DNA of 64,000 bases from positions 434,001 to 498,000 of the forward strand of contig NZ_CP042305.1 in assembly GCF_007859675.1 (NCBI RefSeq). Direction: 5' to 3'. The position numbers were made by a program, and so were the translations under genes. The notes below the pieces were generated by a model that was not told where the DNA came from, did no database searches, and worked only from the letters and a program-made list of their open reading frames with translations. The stretch comes from Humibacter ginsenosidimutans. Lineage in GTDB: Bacteria > Actinomycetota > Actinomycetes > Actinomycetales > Microbacteriaceae. Below are positions 1 to 7,740 of the stretch, piece after piece (within the stretch, counting starts at the first letter, position 1; the number at the start of each line of letters is the position of its first letter).

Positions 1-20
1 GGCGGCTCTACTGTTGTCAC

Positions 21-1261
21 ATGGCGGGCAAGAAGATCTTCGGAATCGTGTTGGCGGGCGGCGAAGGCAAGCGGCTCATGCCGCTGACGGCGGATCGTGC
101 GAAGCCCGCTGTGCCGTTCGGCGGGCAGTATCGGCTCATCGATTTCGCGCTGTCGAACCTCATCAACTCGGGGCTGCATCAGGTGGTCGTTCTGACCCAG
201 TACAAGTCGCACAGCCTCGACCGGCACGTGTCTCAGACCTGGCGGCTCGACGGTCTGCTCGGCTCCTACATCGCTTCGGTGCCGGCGCAGCAGCGTCTCG
301 GCAAGCGGTGGTTCTCCGGCTCGGCCGATGCGATCCTGCAGAGCCTCAACCTGATCCGCGACGAGAAGCCCGACATCGTGGTGGTGGTCGGCGCCGATCA
401 CGTGTATCGCATGGATTTCGGACAGATGATCGATGCGCACATCGGCTCGGGGGCGCCCGCCACCGTCGCGGCCATCCGCCAGCCGATAGGGCTCGCCGAC
501 CAGTTCGGCGTCATCGAGGTCTCCCCGGCGATCCTGCACGGATCGCGGCGTTCAGGGAGAAGCCGAGCGATCCGGTGGGCCTGCCCGACGCGCCCGACGA
601 GGTGCTGGCATCCATGGGCAACTACGTCTTCGACGCGCAGGCGTTGATCGACGCGGTGCAGCGCGACGGCGAGCGTCCCGACTCGAACCACGACATGGGC
701 GGCGACATCATTCCCGATTTCGTCTCGCGCGGCGAGGCGGGCGTGTACGACTTCAGGAACAACGACGTTCCCGGTTCGACCGATCGTGACAGGTATTACT
801 GGCGCGACGTGGGAACCATCGACTCGTTCTTCGACGCGCACCAGGACCTCGTGTCGGCTCTTCCGGTCTTCAACCTGTACAACGATGCGTGGCCCATCTT
901 CAGCCAGCAGCTCAACTCGCCTCCCGCCAAGCTCGTGCGCGATGTGCGAGGAGCCATCGGCACCACCATCGACTCGATCGTCTCCCTGGGCTCGGTGATC
1001 AGCGGCGCGCACCTGGAGCGCAGCGTTCTCGGGCCGTGGGCGAAGGTCGAGTCCGGCGCGCACGTCGTCGACGCCGTCATCTTCGATCGTGCGGTGATCG
1101 AGCCGAACGCGTTCGTGGGCCGGGCTATCCTCGACAAGGATGTCGTCGTGGCGGAGGGTGCCAAGATCGGCGTCGACCCCGAGCGCGATCGCGCCCGAGG
1201 GTTCACCGTCACACCGTCCGGCCTCACCGTGGTCGGCAAGGGAGTCCACGTCGTTCCATGA
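21..1261 (+). pseudogene. glgC: Glucose-1-phosphate adenylyltransferase, frameshifted
   Basis: ADP-glucose pyrophosphorylase makes ADP-glucose from ATP and glucose-1-phosphate for glycogen synthesis in the cytosol. The N-terminal part shows the nucleotide-binding loop LAGGEGKRL near residue 11, the RLIDFALSN segment and DHVYRMDF near residue 121. The C-terminal left-handed beta-helix part is intact but lies in another frame. The expected junction [12 protein letters not shown] is recovered if one G is added near position 529-530, so a single base appears deleted. Apart from that the gene has full family length. It overlaps serB by four bases (ATGA). The ATG at 21 has no clear Shine-Dalgarno sequence. 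A TACTGT hexamer six bases upstream would fit a leaderless start. Identity is certain; whether the break is real or a sequencing error is not. Confidence 0.9.
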
Positions 1262-1917
1262 GCACCTCAGAGTCCGCCTCAGCCCGTTTTCTCGTGGTGC
1301 TCGATGTGGACTCCACGCTCATCCACGACGAGGTCATCGAGTTGCTCGCCGAACACGCGGGCACGGGCGAGCTGGTCGCCGACATCACGCAGCGCGCGAT
1401 GCGCGGTGAGCTCGACTTCGAGCAGAGCCTGCGGGAACGCGTGGCGACGCTGAGCGGGCTGCACGAGAGCATCTTCGGTCAGGTGGCCGAGCGCATCCGC
1501 GTCACCGACGGCGTGCCGCAGCTCGTCGCGGCCGTGCACGAGGCGGGCGGTCTCGTCGGTGTGGTCTCCGGCGGGTTCCACGAGCTGGTCGACGGTCTGG
1601 CGCTGCGGCTGCATCTCGATCTCTGGCGGGCGAACAGGCTCGGCGCGGTCGACGGCATCCTCTCCGGTGGCGTGGACGGGCCCGTGATCGATGCCGCGGC
1701 GAAGGAGCACGCGCTGCGCGAATGGGCCGCGGATGCCGGTGTGCCGTTGACGAGAACCGTCGCGATCGGCGACGGCGCCAACGATCTGCGCATGATGCAC
1801 GCGGCCGGCCTGTCCGTGGCGTTCTGCGCGAAGCCGGCCGTGCGTGCTGCGGCCGACCTCGCGATCGAGACGCGCGACCTCTCCCAGGTGCTGCCCCTGC
1901 TCGGCCTGCGCGGCTGA
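1258..1917 (+). CDS. serB: Phosphoserine phosphatase
   Basis: HAD-superfamily phosphatase of 219 residues that would release serine from phosphoserine in the last step of serine synthesis. Visible motifs: the catalytic DVDST at residues 16-20 (nucleophile D16, acid D18), VSGGF near residue 102, and GDGANDLRMM from about residue 171, which binds magnesium. There is no N-terminal ACT domain, so it is the short form. The ATG overlaps the glgC stop as ATGA, implying translational coupling. It converges on the SURF1-like gene. SerB-like HAD proteins can act on related phosphate esters, so substrate assignment is by family. Confidence 0.9.
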   Translation: MSTSESASARFLVVLDVDSTLIHDEVIELLAEHAGTGELVADITQRAMRGELDFEQSLRERVATLSGLHESIFGQVAERIRVTDGVPQLVAAVHEAGGLVGVVSGGFHELVDGLALRLHLDLWRANRLGAVDGILSGGVDGPVIDAAAKEHALREWAADAGVPLTRTVAIGDGANDLRMMHAAGLSVAFCAKPAVRAAADLAIETRDLSQVLPLLGLRG

Positions 1918-1946
1918 GCCGACCCGACCGCACTCGTCGATCGCCT

Positions 1947-1963
1947 CGGGCCGACGTGGCCCG
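1947..1963. terminator. Possible bidirectional terminator hairpin
   Basis: A perfect inverted repeat, CGGGCC-GACGT-GGCCCG, sits in the 68-base gap between the converging serB and SURF1-like genes. It has no T tract, so function is inferred from position only. Confidence 0.4.
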
Positions 1964-1985
1964 TTCCGTTGCGAGACTGCCGTCG

Positions 1986-3146
1986 CTACGGAGTGCCGTC
2001 GCGAGGGGCGCGCGCGTCGGCTGCGGGGGCATCCTGATCGCCCGTCCCCTGTTCGAGCACGTAGATCTCGTCAGGGGCCGGTGCGTCGTCATCGTCGTCA
2101 TCGGCGTTCTCGTCCGATGTCTCGAACGGGATCGGCGTTCCGGTGAGCGCGGGTCGCACGGGCGTGGATTCCAGCGGTTGCGCGGTGCCCGCCGCCCACC
2201 TCGTGAGCGGGATGAAGCCGTCGAGCGCTTCGTCCTCCAACTCCTCGTCGGTGAACGGCTTGGCCGCGGCCTTGCGTGCACGCTGCGCGGCGCGCTGCTG
2301 CTCCTCCGGGTCCTCCACGTTGATGCGACGGAACTCGCGGAGGGCGGCACGCCAGAGCAGGAAGAAACCGATGAAGATGAACGCGATCCACTGGATCATG
2401 TACGAGTAGTGGTAGCCGACACCCTCGGATGGCGGTGTCGCCTGGATGCGCCCGAGCCCCTGGCCGGGCGAGGCCGGCGTGACGATCACCCCGTAGGCCG
2501 CCGAATACACGGTGCCACCGATGACCGGTGCGAGCTCGTCGAGGTCGACCGACTCGATGAATCCGTTCTGCACGCCGCCCTCGCCGCGCTTGGCCTGACT
2601 GGGCTGCAGGCGTGCGACGACGTCGATCGTGCCGTGCGGGGGTGCCGGGCGGCGCGCAGGCACCATGCTGTTCGTCGACGACGCGGCGACCCAGCCGCGA
2701 TTGACGAGGAAGGTGCCGCCTGTGCTGAGCTTCAGGGCGGTGACGACGTCGAACCCGGAGTTGCCGCTGCGCACACTGTTGCGCACGTAGAACTGCTGGT
2801 CGGCATCCCACGTTCCGGTCATCGACACCCGACGCCAGACTTGCTGCGGTTCGTAGGAAGAGGTGGTGGCAAGCGCCGTCGTCAACGGTTCGGTCGGAAG
2901 CGCGAAGTTCGTGGCGTAGAGATGGTTGTCGGCGGAGGCGCCGCGTCCGCGGTCGAACTGCCAGGTCGCCAGCCCTGCGCAGACCAGTGCGAAGGCGAGC
3001 GCGATCGCGAAGTATGCGAGCCACCGCCCGGTGCGCAGGAACTGCCACCCGGTGAGGCCCTCCGTGACGGTGTCGTACACAGCCGCGGGCTTCGCAAGTG
3101 CGCCTGAGCCCCCGCGCCGGGCGAGTTCGCCACCGGTGCGGGCCAC
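1986..3146 (-). CDS. SURF1-family cytochrome c oxidase assembly protein
   Basis: SURF1-type membrane protein of 386 residues, a factor that helps insert heme a into aa3-type cytochrome oxidase. The family plan is visible: a first membrane segment near residues 42-62 (AYFAIALAFALVCAGLATWQ), a large external domain with the family's NRGWV signature, and a second membrane segment near residues 249-268. The C-terminal tail is long, acidic and proline/alanine-rich and probably cytosolic. Heme A synthesis genes (ctaA, ctaB) lie 16 kb away. The first 30 or so residues are weakly conserved in type, so a later start is possible. Confidence 0.85.
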   Translation of the reverse strand: MARTGGELARRGGSGALAKPAAVYDTVTEGLTGWQFLRTGRWLAYFAIALAFALVCAGLATWQFDRGRGASADNHLYATNFALPTEPLTTALATTSSYEPQQVWRRVSMTGTWDADQQFYVRNSVRSGNSGFDVVTALKLSTGGTFLVNRGWVAASSTNSMVPARRPAPPHGTIDVVARLQPSQAKRGEGGVQNGFIESVDLDELAPVIGGTVYSAAYGVIVTPASPGQGLGRIQATPPSEGVGYHYSYMIQWIAFIFIGFFLLWRAALREFRRINVEDPEEQQRAAQRARKAAAKPFTDEELEDEALDGFIPLTRWAAGTAQPLESTPVRPALTGTPIPFETSDENADDDDDDAPAPDEIYVLEQGTGDQDAPAADARAPRDGTP

Positions 3147-3266
3147 CGCATTCGCGGGGTGGGTGTCGGTAGCCGTCGTCAGTCCTTCAGATCGTGATCG
3201 TTCTGCACGACAGTAACCCGTGTAGCTGTCGAGCGGCTCAGTGCCCTGTGCCCAGTGCGCGCCGCC

Positions 3267-3977
3267 TCAGTGCCCCATGCCGAGGCCGCCGTCGACGGGA
3301 AGCACCGCGCCGGAGATGTAGCCGGCATCGTCGGAGGCGAGCCAGGCGACGGCCTTCGCGACCTCGGACGCCTGCCCGTAGCGTCCGGCGGGGATCGACT
3401 TCTTGTATTCGGCCTGCTGCTCGGCGGGCAGCTCCGCCGTCATGTCCGTCTCGATGAACCCAGGAGCGACCACGTTCGCGGTGATGCCGCGGGCGCCGAG
3501 CTCGCGGGTGAGCGAACGCGCGATGCCGACGAGTCCGGCCTTGGATGCGGCGTAGTTGACCTGGCCGGGCGAACCGTAGAGGCCGACCACACTGGAGATG
3601 AGGATGACGCGGCCGAAGCGGGCCTTGAGCATCCCCTTCGAGGCGCGTTTGATCACGCGGAACGCACCCCCGAGGTTGGTGTCGACGACGGCGTCGAAGT
3701 CGTCGTCGCTCATGCGCATGAGCAGCGTGTCGCGGGTGATGCCGGCGTTGGCGACCACGACCTCCACCTGGCCGAGCTCTGCCTCGACTGCCGCGAAGGC
3801 GGCATCCACCTGATCCGTGTCGGTGACGTCGGCGCGCACCGTGAGTGAGCCCGCGGGGCCCTCGCCGCTGCGCGCCGTCACCGCGACCCTGTGACCCTGA
3901 GCCAGGAACTCCTCGGCGATGGCGCGGCCGATCCCGCGGTTTCCTCCGGTGATCAGCACGGTGCGGGGCGTCGTCAT
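3267..3977 (-). CDS. fabG: 3-oxoacyl-ACP reductase (FabG-type SDR)
   Basis: Short-chain dehydrogenase of 236 residues. The NADP-binding motif GGNRGIG is at residues 11-17 and the catalytic set is S129, Y142 and K146 (motif Y-x-x-x-K within NYAASK). The C-terminus GGLGMGH closely resembles FabG proteins of actinobacterial fatty acid synthesis, which reduce 3-oxoacyl-ACP. The ATG at 3977 is chosen because GAGGA lies at good spacing before it; the open frame extends 28 codons upstream without a site. It stands alone here rather than in a fab operon, so a reductase role on another substrate cannot be excluded. Confidence 0.85.
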   Translation of the reverse strand: MTTPRTVLITGGNRGIGRAIAEEFLAQGHRVAVTARSGEGPAGSLTVRADVTDTDQVDAAFAAVEAELGQVEVVVANAGITRDTLLMRMSDDDFDAVVDTNLGGAFRVIKRASKGMLKARFGRVILISSVVGLYGSPGQVNYAASKAGLVGIARSLTRELGARGITANVVAPGFIETDMTAELPAEQQAEYKKSIPAGRYGQASEVAKAVAWLASDDAGYISGAVLPVDGGLGMGH

Positions 3978-4111
3978 GGGCAGTCCTCGGTGTGGGTGGA
4001 AGGGGTGGGAAATCGGGCCTGTCCAGTCTAGAGGTGGGCGGCTCGGGGTGCGGCAGGCCACGTAGGCTGGGGTCGGAGTGCAGAAGCCCTCCAGCTCAGG
4101 AGCCCTCCCCC

Positions 4112-4447
4112 ATGAAGCACGAGTCGATCACGTCGTTGCCGCCCGCGCCTGCGGCCGACCGTGGCCACCGCATGCTCGAGTACACGATCATGATGTCGAT
4201 CCGTGTTCTGTGTCTGATCTCCCTGATCTGGGTGCGTGGCTGGTGGCTTCTGATCCCCGCTGCCGGCGCGATCTTCTTGCCGTACTTCGCCGTGGTGGTG
4301 GCCAACGTGGCGCGTTCCAAGCCGGCAGCTCCCGAACGGCCGGGCGGCATCGTGCGGCTGGCCGACGGCACGTGGATGGAGGGCGACGCCGCGCCGGGAC
4401 CGTCGTCGAACAGCTCGACGGCCGAGAACCAGGATCCGACGGCGTGA
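4112..4447 (+). CDS. DUF3099 domain membrane protein
   Basis: Small actinobacterial membrane protein of 111 residues. It starts with SITSLPPAPAADR, followed by a positively charged stretch and two closely spaced hydrophobic segments (about residues 22-38 and 42-65), which is the DUF3099 pattern. The tail is polar and presumably cytosolic. Function is unknown for the family. Its stop overlaps the GTG of the next small gene as GTGA, so the two are co-translated. The start is the first ATG that keeps the conserved N-terminus. Confidence 0.75.
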   Translation: MKHESITSLPPAPAADRGHRMLEYTIMMSIRVLCLISLIWVRGWWLLIPAAGAIFLPYFAVVVANVARSKPAAPERPGGIVRLADGTWMEGDAAPGPSSNSSTAENQDPTA

Positions 4448-4677
4448 GCCTCCTCGACGCACTCGGCGGCGGTCCGGAGATTCCGGTCTGCTCGCGTGCC
4501 GGATGCTCGGCAGACGCGGTCTGGCGCATCGACTGGCGCAACCCGCGCATCCACGACGAAACTCGCCGCAAGACCTGGCTGGCCTGCGACGAGCACGTCG
4601 ATTACCTGCGAGACTTTCTCGGTGCGCGCGAGTTCCCCCTCGAGGTGCTGCCGCTCACAGGGTCGTCGCCGCGATGA
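4444..4677 (+). CDS. Small conserved Cys/His protein of unknown function
   Basis: A 77-residue protein starting at a GTG that overlaps the stop of the DUF3099 gene. It has a CSRAGC pair near residues 16-21, then AVWRIDWRNPRIH, then WLACDEH. The three cysteines plus a histidine suggest a small zinc-ribbon-like fold; this is inference. I recognise the pattern as a conserved actinobacterial hypothetical protein but know no function. Its 3' end overlaps the converging membrane-protein gene by 23 bases. Confidence 0.65.
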   Translation: MSLLDALGGGPEIPVCSRAGCSADAVWRIDWRNPRIHDETRRKTWLACDEHVDYLRDFLGAREFPLEVLPLTGSSPR

Positions 4678-5125
4678 TCGTGAGCACTCCGGCCACGATG
4701 AACAGCGCGTGCAGGATCATGTGCTCGAGGTTCGGCCTGGGACGGTCGCCGATGCGCGGCAGCACGATGACCGTGTGCGCGTACGTGCGCTGGTGCAGGT
4801 CGTCCCAGGTGAGCCCTGCACCCGCGGTGGCCCACGGCATGGTGACGCCGGCGAGGTAGGGCATCCACCAGAGCAGCAGTCCGCCGATCGCGGCGATCAG
4901 CTCGATCGCGCCGCCGATGACGGCGAGGACGGGGAGCGACAGCGTCCAGCCGAGCACGAGCAGTACGATCGGCGCGGCCAGGATCGGCACGTTCACGAGC
5001 AGCTCGGCGCGCTTCTCCTCTGCCGTCGCTTCGCGGGTGTTGTTGAACGGATACAGGTCGGCGGTCGTGGTCACGATGAAGTACGCGAGGGCGACGGCGA
5101 GGGTGATGAGGGCGGCGATGGGCAT
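4655..5125 (-). CDS. Hypothetical four-helix membrane protein
   Basis: A 156-residue protein with about four predicted membrane segments: residues 4-22, 48-65, 68-90 and the C-terminal stretch (ALFIVAGVLTIIAATTL). I do not recognise the family. A hydrophilic loop with a TREATAEEKRAE segment follows the first helix. The ATG at 5125 is preceded by GAAAGGAAG at suitable spacing. It lies 85 bases downstream of a TetR-type regulator on the same strand, so it is probably that regulator's target and may be cotranscribed with it. Confidence 0.6.
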   Translation of the reverse strand: MPIAALITLAVALAYFIVTTTADLYPFNNTREATAEEKRAELLVNVPILAAPIVLLVLGWTLSLPVLAVIGGAIELIAAIGGLLLWWMPYLAGVTMPWATAGAGLTWDDLHQRTYAHTVIVLPRIGDRPRPNLEHMILHALFIVAGVLTIIAATTL

Positions 5126-5210
5126 GGTGGTGCTTCCTTTCTGCTGACGCGCCCGTTGGCGCGACGATAGGGGCGATCGCAGGTGCGACCGCGGCGGAAG
5201 TGCTTTCGCG

Positions 5211-5774
5211 CTATCGCGCGAATCGGGCCCGGATGCCGTCGAGCATCGTGTCGACGGACAGCTGGAACCACGCGTCGTAGTAGTCGCGCGGCGCCGCAGG
5301 CGGTTGGGGTGCGTTGCCGAACTCCGCGAGCGCGAGACCCGCCACGAGCACGTACAGCGACTGCACGAGGTAGAGAGCGTCGGTGTCGGAGATCGCCAGC
5401 CCGTCGTGGAACGCGGACAGCACGACCGGCACGATCCGTTCGAACACCTCGGGTGAGACCTCGTTGACGGCGACGACGTGCGTCGCACCGGGATGCGCGC
5501 GCAGCGTCGCTCGCAGGCGGGTGCAGATGTCTGTGCAGAGCACTCGCCACTCCCCCGCTTCGCCCAGTCCCGCCGTGGCATCGACCGCGACCTGCTCCGC
5601 CACGAGCCGCAGCAGATCGTTCCTGTTCGCCACGTGGTAGTACAGGGACGCGGCCCGGACCCCGAGCCGGGCGGCGACCGCACGCATCGTCAGTCGGTCG
5701 AACCCTTCGGTGTCGAGGATCTCGAACGCGGCCGAGACGATGGCGGACCGTTCGATGCGCTGTGCCGGTGACAT
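5211..5774 (-). CDS. TetR-family transcriptional regulator
   Basis: Repressor-type protein of 187 residues. The N-terminal helix-turn-helix covers about residues 10-50, with the family pattern LTMRAVAARLGVRAASLYYH. The C-terminal ligand domain resembles the TetR_C_1 class (tetracycline-repressor-like). GGAGGAG precedes the ATG. Two identical-pattern palindromes lie 23 bases upstream and are the likely autoregulatory operator. The downstream four-helix membrane protein is the likely controlled gene. The ligand is unknown. Confidence 0.88.
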   Translation of the reverse strand: MSPAQRIERSAIVSAAFEILDTEGFDRLTMRAVAARLGVRAASLYYHVANRNDLLRLVAEQVAVDATAGLGEAGEWRVLCTDICTRLRATLRAHPGATHVVAVNEVSPEVFERIVPVVLSAFHDGLAISDTDALYLVQSLYVLVAGLALAEFGNAPQPPAAPRDYYDAWFQLSVDTMLDGIRARFAR

Positions 5775-5796
5775 TCGAAGCTCTCCTCCGGACGGT

Positions 5797-5835
5797 GTTC
5801 TAACGTCGTTAGAACAGTTCTAACACTGTTAGAAC
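5797..5835. promoter_or_regulatory. Tandem TetR-type operators
   Basis: Two perfect 19-bp palindromes, GTTCTAAC-N3-GTTAGAAC, occupy 5797-5815 and 5817-5835, with centres 20 bp apart (about two helix turns). They lie just upstream of the tetR gene, overlapping where its promoter should be. The length and symmetry suit TetR dimers binding side by side. Confidence 0.75.
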
Positions 5836-5845
5836 GCGGGCGCAA

Positions 5846-5976
5846 GAGTGCGGTGCGCCGGGTGGGGACCGGCGCCCGTCTCGGATCGCGGCTCGCTCTA
5901 CGAGGCGGCGGCCCTGACGGCGCCGTTCGCAACTGCCTTGAGCGGTCGACTGCGGTGCGCCGGGCGGGCGCACAAA
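5846..5976. repeat. Dispersed intergenic repeat module, copy 1
   Basis: Two copies of a head sequence around TGCGGTGCGC (5849 and 5951, 102 bases apart) bracket a middle containing CGAGGCGGCGGCC and an imperfect GC hairpin. The same head-middle-head layout recurs at 12671-12939 in the same orientation. In both places it ends directly at the stop codon of a leftward gene, here the ABC-F ATPase. This suggests a 3'-end or terminator-like repeat family. Confidence 0.5.
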
Positions 5977-7575
5977 TCAAGCCAGCGCGATGAGCTCCGC
6001 GTAGTCGGCGTTCCAGTGGTCCTCGACACCGTCGGGGAGGATGAGCACGCGCTCCGGGTTCAACGCCTCGACGGCTCCGGGGTCGTGCGAGACCAGCACG
6101 ACGGCGCCCTCATAGTGGGCGAGGGCATCCAGGATCTGCTCGCGGCTGGCCGGGTCGAGGTTGTTCGTCGGCTCGTCGAGCAGCAGCACGTTGGCGCCGG
6201 AGACCACGATCATGGCCAGGGCGAGACGGGTCTTCTCGCCGCCGGAGAGCACGCCGGCGGGCTTGTGCACGTCATCGCCGGTGAAGAGGAACGACCCGAG
6301 CACCTTGCGTGCCTCGGTCTCGGTGAGATTCGGCGAGCTGGAGACCATGTTCTGCAGCACGCTGCGCGCCACGTCGATGGTCTCGTGCTCCTGCGCGTAG
6401 TAGCCGATGCGCAGGCCGTGGCCCGGCTCGATCTGGCCGGTGTCCGGCACGTCGATTCCGCCGAGGATGCGCAGAAGGGTGGTCTTGCCGGCACCGTTGA
6501 GCCCGATGACGACCACCTTGGAGCCGCGGTCGATGGCAAGATCGACGGCCGTGAAGATCTCGAGCGAGCCGTAGCTCTTGGAGAGATCGGATGCCATCAG
6601 CGGCGTGCGCCCGCACGCTGCGGGCGTCGGGAATCGCAGCTTGGCGACGCGGTCTTCCTGGCGCACCTCGTCGAGGCCGCTGAGCAGCCGTTCGGCGCGC
6701 GCGACCATCTGATGGGCTGCGGCGGCCTTCGTGGCCTTCGCCCCGAACTTGGCGGCCTGGGCCTGCAGTGCAGACGCCTTCTTCTCCGCGTTGGCGCGCT
6801 CTTTCTTGCGGCGCTCCTCGTCGGCCGCACGCTGCAACTGGTAGGCCCTCCAGCCCATGTTGTAGATGTCGATGACCTGGCGGTTGGCGTCGAGGTAGAA
6901 GACGCGGTTGACGGTCTCCCCCACGAGCTCGACATCGTGGCTGATCACGATGAGGCCGCCCTTGTAGCCCTTGAGGAACTCGCGAAGCCACACGACCGAG
7001 TCCGCGTCGAGGTGGTTCGTGGGCTCGTCGAGGATCATGGTGTCGGCATCCGAGAAGAGGATGCGCGCCAGTTCGATGCGACGTCGCTGGCCCCCGGAAA
7101 GCGTCTTCAGCGGCTGGTCGAGGATGCGGTCGGGCAGCGAAAGGTTGTGCGCGATGGACGCGGCCTCCGCCTCGGCCGAGTACCCGCCGAGGGACTCGAA
7201 CCTCTCGGTGAGGTTGCCGTAGCGCCGCATGGCCTTCGCCGCGGCATCCGCGTCGTCGGACGCCATCTGCTCGGAGGCCTCGCGCATGCCGATGGCGAGC
7301 GAGCCGAGGCCGCGGGCATCGAGGATGCGCGTGCGCGCCAGCATCTCGGGGTCGCCGGTACGCGGGTCCTGCGGCAGATAGCCGAGATCATCCGACCGCT
7401 CGACGCGGCCGTCGCTGGGCAGCAGGTCGCCGGCGAGCACCTTCGTGAGCGTCGTCTTGCCCGCTCCGTTGCGTCCGACGAGCCCGATCTTGTCGCCGGG
7501 CTGCACCCGGAACGTCACGCCCGACATGAGGGTGCGAGCGCCGACGCGGATCTCGAGATCGTGCACGGCGAGCAC
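5977..7575 (-). CDS. ABC-F family ATP-binding protein
   Basis: Soluble protein of 532 residues with two ABC ATPase domains and no membrane domain, the ABC-F arrangement. Domain 1 has Walker A GRNGAGKTT near residue 34, signature LSGGQRRR and Walker B MILDEPTNHLD. Domain 2 has GLNGAGKTT, LSGGEKTR and LLLDEPTNNLD. Between them is a charged, Lys/Ala-rich linker that would be the P-site tRNA interaction motif. ABC-F proteins act on stalled ribosomes; some protect against ribosome-targeting antibiotics and others are housekeeping. Nothing here decides which. It is single, with the siderophore operon diverging upstream. Confidence 0.88.
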   Translation of the reverse strand: MLAVHDLEIRVGARTLMSGVTFRVQPGDKIGLVGRNGAGKTTLTKVLAGDLLPSDGRVERSDDLGYLPQDPRTGDPEMLARTRILDARGLGSLAIGMREASEQMASDDADAAAKAMRRYGNLTERFESLGGYSAEAEAASIAHNLSLPDRILDQPLKTLSGGQRRRIELARILFSDADTMILDEPTNHLDADSVVWLREFLKGYKGGLIVISHDVELVGETVNRVFYLDANRQVIDIYNMGWRAYQLQRAADEERRKKERANAEKKASALQAQAAKFGAKATKAAAAHQMVARAERLLSGLDEVRQEDRVAKLRFPTPAACGRTPLMASDLSKSYGSLEIFTAVDLAIDRGSKVVVIGLNGAGKTTLLRILGGIDVPDTGQIEPGHGLRIGYYAQEHETIDVARSVLQNMVSSSPNLTETEARKVLGSFLFTGDDVHKPAGVLSGGEKTRLALAMIVVSGANVLLLDEPTNNLDPASREQILDALAHYEGAVVLVSHDPGAVEALNPERVLILPDGVEDHWNADYAELIALA

Positions 7576-7676
7576 AGGCGTGGTCCAGTTCTGTCGGGTG
7601 GGCGGTGAGGTGAGTGCGCGAAGGCGCCCATCAAGGGTATCCGACCGAGCGCATCCTGAAGGCCCGCACGATCCTG

Positions 7677-7722
7677 TTAGGGTTGCCTTACCTCACGCAT
7701 TAGTAAGGATTGCCTTACCTCA
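7677..7722 (+). promoter_or_regulatory. Two DtxR/IdeR-like iron boxes
   Basis: Two 19-bp sites, TTAGGGTTGCCTTACCTCA (7677-7695) and TAAGGATTGCCTTACCTCA (7704-7722), closely match the iron-box pattern TTAGGTTAGSCTAACCTAA of DtxR/IdeR. They are 27 bp apart start to start and end 18 bases before the start codon of the siderophore-binding lipoprotein. Iron-loaded repressor there would shut off the uptake operon. Confidence 0.8.
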
Positions 7723-7740
7723 CTCGAAAGGGAGATCTTC

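Noticed and set aside
5848..7608. Long plus-strand open frame opposite the ABC-F gene
   Set aside because: It is the antisense shadow of a clear ABC-F gene, with no recognisable domains.
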